This document shows, in pieces, positions 8,604 to 17,440 of a stretch of DNA of 64,000 nt. The notes under the pieces are model-generated. The model worked only from the letters and a program-made list of their open reading frames with translations. It searched no databases and was not told where the DNA came from. The position numbers were made by a program, and so were the translations under genes. Positions within the stretch are counted from its first letter, which is position 1. The number at the start of each line of letters is the position of its first letter. The DNA lies in contig NZ_CP009159.1 in the NCBI RefSeq assembly GCF_000739435.1, positions 2,108,001 through 2,172,000 of the forward strand. The letters are read 5' to 3'. This stretch comes from Actinobacillus suis ATCC 33415. Its GTDB lineage: Bacteria > Pseudomonadota > Gammaproteobacteria > Enterobacterales > Pasteurellaceae.

Positions 8604-10610
8604 TTATTTTTTCGCTTGCAGTACACGACGAGCGAAAATAATACAGCCGATCACAAAAAGCACTAAGCCGAGTAATTCCGCCATACCGCCCCAGTTCTCG
8701 AGATTTAGCGCTAACGGCGCATCGGAACCGCCGGAGGTTACCGAACCTGCGATCACAAAGGCTAATAGTACGCCGACTAAACTTTCACCAACGATTAAAC
8801 CGGCTGCGAAAAGTGTGCCGTAGCGTTCCGCTTTTTTGCTTGCCGCTTCAACATCTTTACCGTTACGTTTTGCATGGCGTTGGATATGACGATTAACTAA
8901 CCAAGAAAGTAATGCGCCGATAATTAACGGTACGTTTACCACCGGCGGTAAGTAAATACCAATACCCACCGCTAAAGTCGGTAAACCTAAACGACCTGCG
9001 CTGGCTTTTTTCAGTAATGTATCCACGATAATTAAGCAAATACCGAAAGCAACACCGACTAAAATGTAAGTCCATTCAAGGCTGTTTGAGAAAATACCGT
9101 TCGAAATGGTCATCATAATGGTAGCTTGCGGTGCAGAAAGTGCTTGTGCCGCATCCATTCCTTCACGCGGCATTGCACCTGCAAAACCGTATGCGTGGTA
9201 AAGGATTTCCAATACCGGTGTAATGACGAACGCACCTACGATACAACCGATAATTAACGCAAACTGTTGACGCCATGGCGTTGCTTTCACTAAATAACCG
9301 GTTTTTAAATCTTGTAGGTTATCGTTTGAAATAGTCGAAACACAGAATACGATTGATGCGGTGAAAATAGTTAATGCCGTGAGGAAACGTTGTCCATCCG
9401 CATTTTCCATTAAACCGATCGTATTACCCACCACCATCAGAACCAGCGAAATAATCACGATTGAGATGATACCGATACCTGAAATCGGGCTTGATGATGA
9501 ACCCACCAAACCAGCCATATAACCGGATGCCGCTGCAACTAAGAAGCCGACTACCACCGCCAGAACCGTACAAAGTACAACTAATAAGAACGCTAATTCC
9601 ATCGGTAAACCGACCGGTTGTAAGAAGCTGACTAATGCAATAATGATTAACGCCACGCTAGCCAATACGGTATAAATCATCGTTTTCGGTGACAGATCTT
9701 GTGCGGTTCGTTCCACGTTTTGTAATGTCGGATCTTTTAACGCACGGAAAGCTTGTGACATACCTTGCAGCATCGGTTTAAACAATACGAGTAATGTCCA
9801 AATTGCCGCAATACCGATAGTTCCTACCCCGATAAAGCGAACTTTACTTTTCCATAAACCCATCGCAAAGCTAACCATATCTGCATCGGCCGGCATTGGT
9901 GTAGTCGCAGTGAAATAAGGGACTGCCACACCCCATGTAAAGATTGTACCGACTAACATTGCGATACCACCCATCATACCAACTAAATAGCCGGCACCGA
10001 GTAATGCAAAAGAGAAGCCCATTGGTAATTGGAAGATCGCATTACCGCCTTTAAACCAGTAGCTTGTACCGTCAGCAACCACACGTAAACCGTTAGTCAG
10101 GAAGCTCACTAATGCAGCCAAGAGACCGCCTGATACGATTTCTTTTACGCCGCTGTCTTTGCTATCTGCCTCATCACCGGCTTTTAGAATTTCTGCCGCG
10201 GCAACACCTTCCGGATAAGGAAGATCACTTTTCACTACCATTACATTACGTAATGGAACCGTGAAGATAACCCCTAAAATCCCACCGGAAATACAGATAA
10301 GTAAGGTTTGCCAAAACGGGAAGTTTTGCCAATAGCCCATCATTAATAATGCAGGGATAACAAAAATAACAGAAGAAAGCGTACCCGCAGATGATGCTTG
10401 AGTTTGTACCATATTGTTTTCAAGAATATTTGAACCCTTGAACATTTTAAGTACAGCCATTGAGATAACCGCAGCAGGAATCGATGATGCAAACGTCATC
10501 CCAACTTTCAGTCCTAAATAAACATTAGAAGCGGTAAACACCACTGTGATCAGCGCCCCTAAAATCATGCCCCGTAAGGTTAGCTCACGTAGAGCAGTAG
10601 GATTATGCAT
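8604..10610 (-). CDS. OPT family oligopeptide/metal-chelate transporter
   Basis: A 668-residue polytopic inner-membrane protein with about 15 hydrophobic segments. The N-terminal region ELTLRGMILGALITVVFTASN, the YLGLKVGMTFASSIPAA segment, SDLPYPEGVAAAEILKAGDE and NDNLQDLKTGYLVKATP are characteristic of the bacterial OPT family. Substrates may be peptides or metal chelates; none can be assigned. The start follows a GGAGG ribosome site, and a TATAAT box is visible at 10639-10644 on the minus strand. It appears to be monocistronic. Confidence 0.88.
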   Translation of the reverse strand: MHNPTALRELTLRGMILGALITVVFTASNVYLGLKVGMTFASSIPAAVISMAVLKMFKGSNILENNMVQTQASSAGTLSSVIFVIPALLMMGYWQNFPFWQTLLICISGGILGVIFTVPLRNVMVVKSDLPYPEGVAAAEILKAGDEADSKDSGVKEIVSGGLLAALVSFLTNGLRVVADGTSYWFKGGNAIFQLPMGFSFALLGAGYLVGMMGGIAMLVGTIFTWGVAVPYFTATTPMPADADMVSFAMGLWKSKVRFIGVGTIGIAAIWTLLVLFKPMLQGMSQAFRALKDPTLQNVERTAQDLSPKTMIYTVLASVALIIIALVSFLQPVGLPMELAFLLVVLCTVLAVVVGFLVAAASGYMAGLVGSSSSPISGIGIISIVIISLVLMVVGNTIGLMENADGQRFLTALTIFTASIVFCVSTISNDNLQDLKTGYLVKATPWRQQFALIIGCIVGAFVITPVLEILYHAYGFAGAMPREGMDAAQALSAPQATIMMTISNGIFSNSLEWTYILVGVAFGICLIIVDTLLKKASAGRLGLPTLAVGIGIYLPPVVNVPLIIGALLSWLVNRHIQRHAKRNGKDVEAASKKAERYGTLFAAGLIVGESLVGVLLAFVIAGSVTSGGSDAPLALNLENWGGMAELLGLVLFVIGCIIFARRVLQAKK

Positions 10611-10734
10611 AAGTCCTCCAATATAAATAAAACAACATATTATAGGAAAACCAACAAATATAGATAATTATTCAGCCTATTTTGCGCGCATTCCAACGAT
10701 TATTTACACAAATTTGTGATATAGCGCAAAAAAT

Positions 10735-10760
10735 AGAGCCGATTTTATTAAATCGGCTCT
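10735..10760 (-). terminator. Intrinsic terminator after ulaA
   Basis: AGAGCCGATTT and AAATCGGCTCT form an 11-bp stem around a 4-base loop. On the minus strand the stem is followed by ATTTTTTG. It lies about 70 bases past the ulaA stop. Confidence 0.8.
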
Positions 10761-10828
10761 AAATGAAAGAATGCGTAATTGCATTAAAATGCAATTTTTG
10801 CAAAATTTTATGAAAATTTGACCGCTTG

Positions 10829-12184
10829 TTATTCTGTATCGGTCACCGGTTTTTTGGCAAAATAGTTATAAGCGACTAATAGTACAAATAATCCAACAAT
10901 AATAGCGGTAATCATATCTTTATTAAATACTTGTGCCATATAACCTAACACGATACCGACACCACCGAAATCTGCATCCGAGAAGGTGGTATTAGCAAAG
11001 CCTAATGAACCGAGAACAGGTAATAAGAACACCGGTAAGAAGGTGATTAATACACCGTGTGCGAATGCACCGATAATCGCACCGCGGCGACCACCGGTTG
11101 CATTACCGAACACGCCTGCGGTGGCACCGCAGAAGAAGTGTGGCACTACACCCGGTAAAATCAATACCCAATTTAATTGTCCTAATACGGCTAAACTGAT
11201 GACCCCACCGGCAAAGCTGGCTAAGAAACCGATTAATACCGCATTCGGTGCATAAGGAAAAACAATCGGGCAGTCCAACGCCGGTTTTGCATCCGGTACC
11301 AGTTTTTCAGAGAAGCCGGTAAATGCCGGGACGATCTCCGCTAAAATTAAACGTACCCCTTGTAGAATCACATAGACACCGGCAGCAAAGGTAATTGCTT
11401 GAATCGTTGCATACACCAAATAGTGTTGTCCGCCACTGAGGGTTGAAACATATTCGCTACCGGAGGCGATTGCTAATACGTAGTAGATCACCATCATGGT
11501 GAGTGAGATTGAAATCGAACTATCACGTAAGAAGCTGAGATTTTTCGGCAAGTCCATTTCTTCGGTAGATTTTGAGCCTTTTCCGACCGCTTGCCCGATT
11601 GCACCGGCTAAGACATAACCTAATGTACCGAAGTGACCGAAGCCGACATCATTACTACCGGTTACCTTACGCATATAACGATGTGCAATTGCCGGGAAGA
11701 ACGCCATAATTAAGCCTAAGGTTAATGCACCGACAAATACCAATTGTACGCCCTCAAAACCGGCTACGGTCAGAATCACGCCAATCATACATGCCATATA
11801 AAAAGTGTGGTGACCGGTTAAGAAGATAAATTTCAGACGGGTAAAGCGTGCAACGATAATATTCGCAACCATACCGAACGCCATAATCAGTGCGGTAGCA
11901 GTTCCGTATTTTTCGATTGCCATGGATACAATTGCTTCATTATTCGGAATAATACCCTGTACATTAAATGCGTGTTCAAACATACCGCCTAACGGTGTTA
12001 ATGAACTGAGTAACACGGTTGCACCGCCGCTTAGCACTAAGAAGCCGAGAATTGTTTTTACCGTACCTTTGATAATATCGGGTAACGCTTTTTTCTGAGC
12101 GACTAAGCCGACTAAAGCGATTAATCCGACTAAAACGGACGGCACTTTCAATATATCTAAAATGAAAAAGAGAATTGAGTCCAT
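10829..12184 (-). CDS. ulaA: PTS ascorbate transporter subunit IIC (UlaA-like)
   Basis: The membrane channel of the L-ascorbate phosphotransferase system (SgaT/UlaA family). The 451-residue protein has about 11 hydrophobic segments. Family-like stretches include the N-terminal FFILDILKVPSVLVGLIALVG, TGHHTFYMACMIGV and VPHFFCGATAGVFGNATGG. It follows the IIB gene by 8 bases, so the two form an operon. Related SgaT paralogues may carry other sugar acids, so ascorbate is inferred from the family. Confidence 0.87.
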   Translation of the reverse strand: MDSILFFILDILKVPSVLVGLIALVGLVAQKKALPDIIKGTVKTILGFLVLSGGATVLLSSLTPLGGMFEHAFNVQGIIPNNEAIVSMAIEKYGTATALIMAFGMVANIIVARFTRLKFIFLTGHHTFYMACMIGVILTVAGFEGVQLVFVGALTLGLIMAFFPAIAHRYMRKVTGSNDVGFGHFGTLGYVLAGAIGQAVGKGSKSTEEMDLPKNLSFLRDSSISISLTMMVIYYVLAIASGSEYVSTLSGGQHYLVYATIQAITFAAGVYVILQGVRLILAEIVPAFTGFSEKLVPDAKPALDCPIVFPYAPNAVLIGFLASFAGGVISLAVLGQLNWVLILPGVVPHFFCGATAGVFGNATGGRRGAIIGAFAHGVLITFLPVFLLPVLGSLGFANTTFSDADFGGVGIVLGYMAQVFNKDMITAIIVGLFVLLVAYNYFAKKPVTDTE

Positions 12185-12192
12185 AACTCACC

Positions 12193-12465
12193 TCACGCAC
12201 GATTAAAATAAGCGGTTAATTTTTCTTCAAATTCATTCACGCTAATAATATTTTTAACGACAATAATTTTGTCTTCGGCAATGTTACTGCTGCTTGCAAT
12301 ATCTTTCGCCATCACAAATACATCCGCATCAGCCGGCGTCACAGAGGCCAAATCGGTATGTCCGACTTCTGCTTCAACCCCAATTTTGGCTAAGGCTTTT
12401 TTGATGTTCATTTCCATCATAAAACTGCTGCCGATACCATGACCACAAACTGCCATAATTTTCAT
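12193..12465 (-). CDS. ulaB: PTS ascorbate transporter subunit IIB (UlaB-like)
   Basis: A 90-residue cytoplasmic phosphocarrier. The phosphorylated cysteine is C7 in MAVCGHGIGSS, the typical IIB P-loop. The frame extends four codons further, but MKIMAV at 12465 follows a perfect GGAGG site, which decides the start. It passes phosphate from a IIA protein to the sugar bound by IIC. No IIA (UlaC) gene lies beside it, so the partner must be encoded elsewhere. A good CRP site lies about 100 bases upstream. Confidence 0.85.
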   Translation of the reverse strand: MKIMAVCGHGIGSSFMMEMNIKKALAKIGVEAEVGHTDLASVTPADADVFVMAKDIASSSNIAEDKIIVVKNIISVNEFEEKLTAYFNRA

Positions 12466-12566
12466 GTTTGCCTCCATTTAAGAAAAATTGTTGATAACTT
12501 CGGCGAATTCGAAGTGGGATTGACTATAAAATAGAAAGATTACCCGCTGCAATGAGCAAAAACGAA

Positions 12567-12588
12567 AAATGTGAACTGGCTAACATTT
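12567..12588. promoter_or_regulatory. CRP binding site upstream of ulaBA
   Basis: AAATGTGA-N6-TAACATTT is a close match to the CRP consensus AAATGTGA-N6-TCACATTT. It lies in the 304-base gap between the divergent ulaB and secE genes. Placement before a PTS operon suggests catabolite control of ulaBA. Confidence 0.7.
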
Positions 12589-12690
12589 ATTCTGATAAGA
12601 AATTGAAAGCTATTGTGTTGTTTTGTTCGAACGAATCCTTTGCAAATTATTTTGAAATAAAAATTTTGGATAAATTTGCATAAAAGATCG

Positions 12691-12718
12691 TGGCAAGTAA
12701 GGCTAAAAATGTTAGAAT
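12691..12718 (+). promoter_or_regulatory. Candidate sigma-70 promoter for secE-nusG
   Basis: TGGCAA and TAGAAT are separated by 16 bases, 52 bases before the secE start. The -35 is weak; the -10 is good. Confidence 0.5.
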
Positions 12719-12769
12719 CTAACGATTTTCAAAATAATTGTTCTCTTTTTCACAACATTTAGGTTTTAT

Positions 12770-13183
12770 ATGGCTACTGAGATTAAAAAGAAAACCCCTG
12801 AACAGATCGAAGAAAAGGGCGTTAAAAGTAAGGGTGTAAATGGTGCACTATGGTTTGTTGCTATTGCATTACTTGCTGTAGCTGCGATTGGTAATGCGTA
12901 TTTCGCATCGCATTTTTCATTAGTTGTACGCGTATTATTACTTGTCGTATTAGTGGTAGGCGCTATTGTACTTGCAGCAATGACTAACCAAGGTCAAAAA
13001 GCGATTGGCTTTATTACAGAATCTCGCACAGAGCTTAGAAAAATTATTTGGCCAACTCGCCCGGAAGCGACTCAAACTACGTTAATTGTGCTCGCAATGT
13101 GTGTAGTGGTGTCATTAGTATTATGGGGTATCGACTCTATTATCGTTACATTGATTACGTTTTTAACAAATTTAAGGTTCTAA
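12770..13183 (+). CDS. secE: Preprotein translocase subunit SecE
   Basis: SecE clamps SecY in the SecYEG protein-export channel. The 137-residue protein has the three-helix form usual in enterobacteria and Pasteurellaceae. Two hydrophobic helices span residues 24-70. The conserved amphipathic segment [21 protein letters not shown] is followed by the third helix. It precedes nusG by one base, the classic secE-nusG operon. Confidence 0.97.
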   Translation: MATEIKKKTPEQIEEKGVKSKGVNGALWFVAIALLAVAAIGNAYFASHFSLVVRVLLLVVLVVGAIVLAAMTNQGQKAIGFITESRTELRKIIWPTRPEATQTTLIVLAMCVVVSLVLWGIDSIIVTLITFLTNLRF

Positions 13184-13184
13184 G

Positions 13185-13748
13185 ATGAGCGAAGTAGAAA
13201 ATACAGAAGTAACAAAAATGCGTTGGTATGTATTACAAGCATTTTCAGGTTTTGAAAACCGTGTTGCAGTAACATTGCGTGAATATATCAAATTACACCA
13301 AATGGAAGATCAGTTCGGCGAAGTATTAGTGCCGACTGAAGAAGTAGTTGAAAACGTAGGCGGTAAACGTCGCCGTACCGAACGTAAATTCTTCCCTGGT
13401 TACGTGTTAGTACAAATGGAAATGAATGACGACACATGGCATTTAGTAAAAAGCGTGCCGCGTGTAATGGGCTTTATCGGCGGTACTGCGGATAAACCGG
13501 CACCGATTTCTAAACGTGAAGCGGATCGTATTTTAAATCGTGTTCAAGAAACGGCGGAAAAACCACGTCATCGTAACGAATATCAACCGGGTGAAAACGT
13601 TCGCGTAACTGAAGGTCCGTTTGCAGACTTTACCGGTACGGTTGAAGAAGTGGATTACGAAAAAGGTCGCTTAAAAGTGTCTGTATCTATCTTCGGACGT
13701 GCAACACCGGTTGAACTTGAGTTCGGCCAGGTAGAAAAACAATCGTAA
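13185..13748 (+). CDS. nusG: Transcription termination/antitermination factor NusG
   Basis: NusG binds RNA polymerase and links it to Rho or the ribosome. The 187-residue protein has the NGN domain beginning [15 protein letters not shown], with [12 protein letters not shown], and a C-terminal KOW domain with [22 protein letters not shown]. The start follows secE directly. It is normal in length and content and is followed by a long uptake-signal stem. Confidence 0.98.
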   Translation: MSEVENTEVTKMRWYVLQAFSGFENRVAVTLREYIKLHQMEDQFGEVLVPTEEVVENVGGKRRRTERKFFPGYVLVQMEMNDDTWHLVKSVPRVMGFIGGTADKPAPISKREADRILNRVQETAEKPRHRNEYQPGENVRVTEGPFADFTGTVEEVDYEKGRLKVSVSIFGRATPVELEFGQVEKQS

Positions 13749-13756
13749 TTGTTTTT

Positions 13757-13845
13757 GTACAGAATCTAGCTGAAAGCAAGCGGTTTGTTTTTACGTAATT
13801 TTTGCAAAAAAATTTAAAAAAATGACCGCTTGTTTCATTCTGTAC
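13757..13845 (+). terminator. Long uptake-signal stem-loop after nusG
   Basis: The outer arms GTACAGAAT and ATTCTGTAC (13757 and 13845 ends) enclose inverted CAAGCGGT and ACCGCTTG signals. The T content inside the stem suits termination between nusG and rplK. Confidence 0.65.
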
Positions 13846-13909
13846 TGTATCTTTTATGGTACGTATGAATTTTTCAGCAATAAAATTTTATTATTCCAAA
13901 TAGTTTTGC

Positions 13910-13938
13910 TTGAAAAATGATCGCAATTTATTTAGAAT
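13910..13938 (+). promoter_or_regulatory. Candidate promoter for rplKA
   Basis: TTGAAA and TAGAAT are separated by 17 bases. Transcription would start near 13945. A CGAGTT/AACTCG hairpin followed by six T lies immediately downstream at 13951-13976 and could be a 5' stabilising stem or an attenuator. Confidence 0.65.
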
Positions 13939-13984
13939 AATCAGTCTATACGAGTTGGCTTGCTAACTCGTTTTTTGTGTAACA

Positions 13985-14012
13985 GGGGAGCCGATTTTCG
14001 GCGTTATTACCC
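13985..14012 (+). promoter_or_regulatory. L1-binding leader of the rplKA mRNA
   Basis: GGGGAGCCGA-TTTT-CGGCGTTATTACCC just before rplK folds into a stem with an asymmetric internal loop. That is the known shape of the mRNA site bound by ribosomal protein L1, which represses rplK-rplA translation. The match to known leaders is from memory. Confidence 0.65.
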
Positions 14013-14031
14013 ACTTAGAGGAAACTTAAAA

Positions 14032-14460
14032 ATGGCAAAAAAAGTCCAAGCATACGTTAAGTTGCAAGTTGCAGCTGGTATGGCTAACCCTTCACCACCA
14101 GTTGGTCCTGCATTAGGTCAACAAGGTGTTAACATCATGGAATTCTGTAAAGCATTCAACGCTCGTACTGAGAGCTTAGAAAAAGGTTTACCAATCCCTG
14201 TTGTTATCACAGTTTACGCAGACCGTTCATTCACTTTCGTAACTAAAACTCCACCGGCAGCAGTATTACTTAAAAAAGCTGTAGGTATCAAATCTGGTTC
14301 AGGTAAACCGAACAAAGATAAAGTGGGTACAGTAACTCAAGAGCAATTACGTCAAATCGCTGAAACTAAAGCAGCTGATATGACTGGTGCTACTATCGAA
14401 ACTAAAATGAAATCAATCGCTGGTACAGCTCGCTCAATGGGCTTAATCGTAGAGGAATAA
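14032..14460 (+). CDS. rplK: 50S ribosomal protein L11
   Basis: L11 forms the GTPase-associated stalk base with 23S rRNA. The frame opens at 13960, but the true start is [12 protein letters not shown] at 14032, after an AGAGGAAA ribosome site. This gives 142 residues, the family length. The [21 protein letters not shown] segment is diagnostic. Preferred codons are strong, as in other ribosomal genes. rplA follows after four bases. Confidence 0.99.
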   Translation: MAKKVQAYVKLQVAAGMANPSPPVGPALGQQGVNIMEFCKAFNARTESLEKGLPIPVVITVYADRSFTFVTKTPPAAVLLKKAVGIKSGSGKPNKDKVGTVTQEQLRQIAETKAADMTGATIETKMKSIAGTARSMGLIVEE

Positions 14461-14464
14461 TACA

Positions 14465-15154
14465 ATGGCTAAATTGACTAAAAAAATGAAAGCAATTAAA
14501 GCTGGCGTAGATTCTACTAAAGCTTACGAAATCAACGAAGCGATCGCAGTTTTAAAACAATTCGCAACAGCTAAATTCGTTGAAAGCGTAGACGTAGCGG
14601 TGAACTTAGGTATCGACCCTCGTAAATCAGACCAAAACGTACGTGGTGCAACAGTATTACCACACGGTACAGGTCGTACAGCTCGCGTAGCAGTATTCAC
14701 ACAAGGCGCGAACGCAGAAGCAGCTAAAGCAGCAGGTGCTGATTTAGTAGGTATGGAAGATTTAGCAGAGCAAATCAAGAAAGGCGAAATGAACTTTGAT
14801 GTTGTTATCGCTTCTCCAGATGCAATGCGTGTTGTAGGTCAATTAGGTCAAGTATTAGGTCCACGCGGCTTAATGCCAAACCCGAAAGTTGGTACTGTAA
14901 CTCCAAACGTTGCTGAAGCAGTTAAAAATGCTAAATCAGGTCAGATCCGTTACCGTAACGACAAAAATGGTATTATCCATACAACGATCGGTAAAGCAGA
15001 CTTCGCACCTGAACAATTAAAAGATAACTTAGTTGCGTTATTAGCGGCGTTAAACAAAGCTAAACCAACAACAGCTAAAGGTATCTTCATCAAGAAAGTA
15101 AGCATCTCTACAACTATGGGTGCTGGTGTTGCTGTTGATCAAGCATCACTTTAA
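14465..15154 (+). CDS. rplA: 50S ribosomal protein L1
   Basis: L1 forms the mobile L1 stalk and represses its own operon. The 229-residue protein has normal length with [15 protein letters not shown] and the C-terminal TMGAGVAVD segment. It ends the rplKA unit here with a strong terminator 15 bases downstream. In most relatives rplJ follows within a few hundred bases; here about 25.7 kb of other genes intervene. Confidence 0.99.
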   Translation: MAKLTKKMKAIKAGVDSTKAYEINEAIAVLKQFATAKFVESVDVAVNLGIDPRKSDQNVRGATVLPHGTGRTARVAVFTQGANAEAAKAAGADLVGMEDLAEQIKKGEMNFDVVIASPDAMRVVGQLGQVLGPRGLMPNPKVGTVTPNVAEAVKNAKSGQIRYRNDKNGIIHTTIGKADFAPEQLKDNLVALLAALNKAKPTTAKGIFIKKVSISTTMGAGVAVDQASL

Positions 15155-15168
15155 TTTTTGATTAAAAT

Positions 15169-15207
15169 AAAGACCGTATAGGGTAAAATCTATGCGGTCT
15201 TTTTTTC
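15169..15207 (+). terminator. Intrinsic terminator after rplA
   Basis: AAGACCGTATAG pairs with CTATGCGGTCTT and is followed by seven T. It separates rplA from the biosynthetic cluster, whose first gene begins only 16 bases beyond. Confidence 0.85.
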
Positions 15208-15222
15208 GTTTTAAGGAAAATA

Positions 15223-15636
15223 ATGCTAAAATTTTGGATTGTAATCTTTACACTATTTTTGACCGCTTGTACGAGTCTGCCCTCAGTTAAAACATTACCG
15301 ACTCAAACGAAAAATATTCGGCTATTTAAAGTAGAAAGTAGGGGGCAAGCAAATTTATTATCAGTACAGTTTGAAGCCAACCAATGGCGTTGGGTACAAA
15401 CTGACCCGCTAGGTTCGCCTAAAGCGAGAGTAGTATTAGATAAAAATGGCTGGAAAAATGATGGATTTATCATGCCGAATCAGCAAGCTAAACAGCTTTT
15501 TACGGCGATTGCAGTTGCACTTAATCCTAATAATCCGCCCTTTGAGCTAAATAAAAACTGGCGGATTGAGCAAAATGGTATGCATTTTAATATTATGCTT
15601 CCTGATGGCTCGGAATGGAAAGTGGATGAACTATAA
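15223..15636 (+). CDS. DUF3261-type lipoprotein of the aryl-polyene cluster
   Basis: A 137-residue protein with a lipoprotein signal: a hydrophobic helix followed by LTACTS, so cysteine 17 would be lipidated. The remainder resembles the DUF3261 proteins encoded in aryl-polyene clusters, often beside the exporter and ketosynthase genes; the family call is from memory. It is the first gene of the cluster and starts just past the rplA terminator, with AAGGAAA as ribosome site. No separate promoter is obvious before it. A role in outer-membrane placement of the product is inferred from context. Confidence 0.7.
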   Translation: MLKFWIVIFTLFLTACTSLPSVKTLPTQTKNIRLFKVESRGQANLLSVQFEANQWRWVQTDPLGSPKARVVLDKNGWKNDGFIMPNQQAKQLFTAIAVALNPNNPPFELNKNWRIEQNGMHFNIMLPDGSEWKVDEL

Positions 15637-15663
15637 TAACTAAATACGGATAGAAAGAAGGAC

Positions 15664-16884
15664 ATGATGAAATTATTCTTATCTCGCCCTGCAATGATAA
15701 GTGCCTTAGGAGATGACCTCAATACTCACTTAGATGTGTTGCTTAACAATAAACCATCACCTCTTGCAGCTACAGATATACCTTATTCTGCGCATGGTAT
15801 TATTGGTCAAGAGAAAATGCTGGGCGAAGTAAAGGAGACACTACGTGAATTTCCTGTTGATTTACCTGCAGAACATCGCAGCCGCAATAATCAACTGTTA
15901 TGGCATGTATTGGCACAAATCGAACCGCAAATTGAGCAAGTAATTACTCGCTTCGGTAAGCAACGTGTTGCGGTGGTTATGGGAACTTCAACCACCGGCG
16001 TAGATGAGAATATTCCAGTTTTCCAATATGCAGCGGAACATAACGATTGGTCCGGTAAACCATTCTGGCAGCAGCAACAATATTTTTCCGCTCCAGCAGA
16101 CTTTGTTGCCTACCAATATGGTGTGCAAAGTGCGAGTTATGGCATCTCAACCGCTTGTACTTCAGGAGCAAGAGCATTGATTTCTGCGGCTCGCTTATTA
16201 AAAGCCAATCTTTGTGATGCGGTGATTTGTGGTGGCGTAGATACGTTATCTCCATTGACCATTAGCGGTTTTAGCTCATTGGAGGTCCTTTCGGATCAGC
16301 GCACCAATCCGCTTTCTGCTAATCGTAATGGCATTAATATCGGTGAAGCGGCTACGGCATTTATTATGACCAGAGAAGCCATTGATGAACATCGAATTGA
16401 GCTACTTGGCTATGGTGCAAGTAGTGATGCTTATCATATGTCTAGCCCACATCCTGAAGGTATTGGTGCGATTTCTGCTTTTGAAAATGCGTTAAAATCA
16501 GCCGCACTTTTAGCAAATCAAATAGGCTGGATTAACTTGCATGGCACGGGGACGGTACATAATGATCAAATGGAAACGCTTGCGGTTGCAAAAGTTTTTG
16601 GAAATCATACCGCTTGTACCACAACTAAGCCTTACACCGGACACACGCTTGGTGCAGCAGGTGCATTAGAAGCTGCCATTTTATGGGCGGTGATTAGCCG
16701 AACCTATAACCCGCAAGGTATTTTACCTCCACAACTTTGGGACGGTATGCGAGATGAAAGTTTGCCTGAAATTCTCATTACCGATGAACATAGCCGCTGG
16801 CTACCAGGCAGACGCCTTGGTGCGAGCAGTTCCTTCGCATTTGGCGGCAATAATGCAGTGCTGATTTTAGGAGAAAGTGAATAA
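15664..16884 (+). CDS. apeO: Beta-ketoacyl-ACP synthase (KAS I/II type), ApeO-like
   Basis: A 406-residue ketosynthase for polyene chain extension. The catalytic triad is complete: cysteine in STACTSGARAL, histidine in NLHGTGTVHND and histidine in GHTLGAAGALEA, with the C-terminal FAFGGNNAVLIL. In studied aryl-polyene systems ApeO works as a heterodimer with the chain-length factor ApeC, found here at 29557. The name follows its place first in the KS-dehydratase-ketoreductase-KS run. The stop overlaps the next start by one base. Confidence 0.85.
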   Translation: MMKLFLSRPAMISALGDDLNTHLDVLLNNKPSPLAATDIPYSAHGIIGQEKMLGEVKETLREFPVDLPAEHRSRNNQLLWHVLAQIEPQIEQVITRFGKQRVAVVMGTSTTGVDENIPVFQYAAEHNDWSGKPFWQQQQYFSAPADFVAYQYGVQSASYGISTACTSGARALISAARLLKANLCDAVICGGVDTLSPLTISGFSSLEVLSDQRTNPLSANRNGINIGEAATAFIMTREAIDEHRIELLGYGASSDAYHMSSPHPEGIGAISAFENALKSAALLANQIGWINLHGTGTVHNDQMETLAVAKVFGNHTACTTTKPYTGHTLGAAGALEAAILWAVISRTYNPQGILPPQLWDGMRDESLPEILITDEHSRWLPGRRLGASSSFAFGGNNAVLILGESE

Positions 16885-17339
16885 TGGACTTTACACTGCC
16901 GATTGAAAATGTTGCGCCATTAGTGCCACAAAGTGGTGAGATGGTACTCATCGATCGTGTTACCGACTTTGGTGAAGACTTCTTAACTGGCGAAGCAGAA
17001 ATTCGCTCAAACCATATCTTACTCAAAGCGGGAAAACTGCAAACTTTTGCTGGCATTGAAATTATGGCACAGGGGATTGCCGCGTGGGCGGGAATTCAAG
17101 CGAGAAAACGCAACGAACCGGTAAGATTAGGTTACTTGTTAGGCACGAGAAAGCTTTATATTACGCAACCTGAGATTGCAGTTGGTAGTCAATTAATGAT
17201 TGAAATTAAAATGTCTATTCAAGATGCAACGGGTTTTGGTGTCTTTGATTGTCGTCTTATCGACAAAGTAACTCATCAAACATTACTGTCAGGCGCATTA
17301 AATGTGTTCAGCCCAAAAGACGGCAAAATTCAGAAATAA
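16884..17339 (+). CDS. apeP: 3-hydroxyacyl-ACP dehydratase (hotdog fold), ApeP-like
   Basis: A 151-residue hotdog-fold dehydratase that would remove water from the 3-hydroxyacyl intermediate during polyene formation. MVLIDRVTDFGEDFLTGEAEI and the helix ETFAGIEIMAQG-like segment (here LQTFAGIEIMAQGIAAWAG) fit the FabZ/FabA-like APE dehydratases. Its start codon overlaps the upstream ketosynthase stop, so the two are coupled. A palindromic REP pair follows before the ketoreductase gene. Confidence 0.85.
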   Translation: MDFTLPIENVAPLVPQSGEMVLIDRVTDFGEDFLTGEAEIRSNHILLKAGKLQTFAGIEIMAQGIAAWAGIQARKRNEPVRLGYLLGTRKLYITQPEIAVGSQLMIEIKMSIQDATGFGVFDCRLIDKVTHQTLLSGALNVFSPKDGKIQK

Positions 17340-17362
17340 AGTTGATACGATAAATTTAACAT

Positions 17363-17431
17363 AGTGGTGGGTCCTGTGCCCGCTCGAATAGAAACAGAAT
17401 TTTATGGGCGGGCACAGGACCCACCCCTACG
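17363..17431. repeat. Inverted REP pair between apeP and apeQ
   Basis: GGTGGGTCCTGTGCCCGCTCG (left) and GGGCGGGCACAGGACCCACC (right) are inverted copies with a 15-20 base spacer. They belong to the palindrome family that flanks the RAYT gene at 24294. Confidence 0.8.
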
Positions 17432-17440
17432 GAAATAGAA

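Noticed and set aside
10696..10707. CACAAATTTGTG palindrome upstream of the OPT transporter gene
   Set aside because: A 12-base palindrome in AT-rich DNA is expected by chance, and it fits no operator that I know.
12466..12769. tRNA genes or tufB before secE, as in E. coli
   Set aside because: No cloverleaf-like sequence was found; the gap holds only the CRP site and a promoter.
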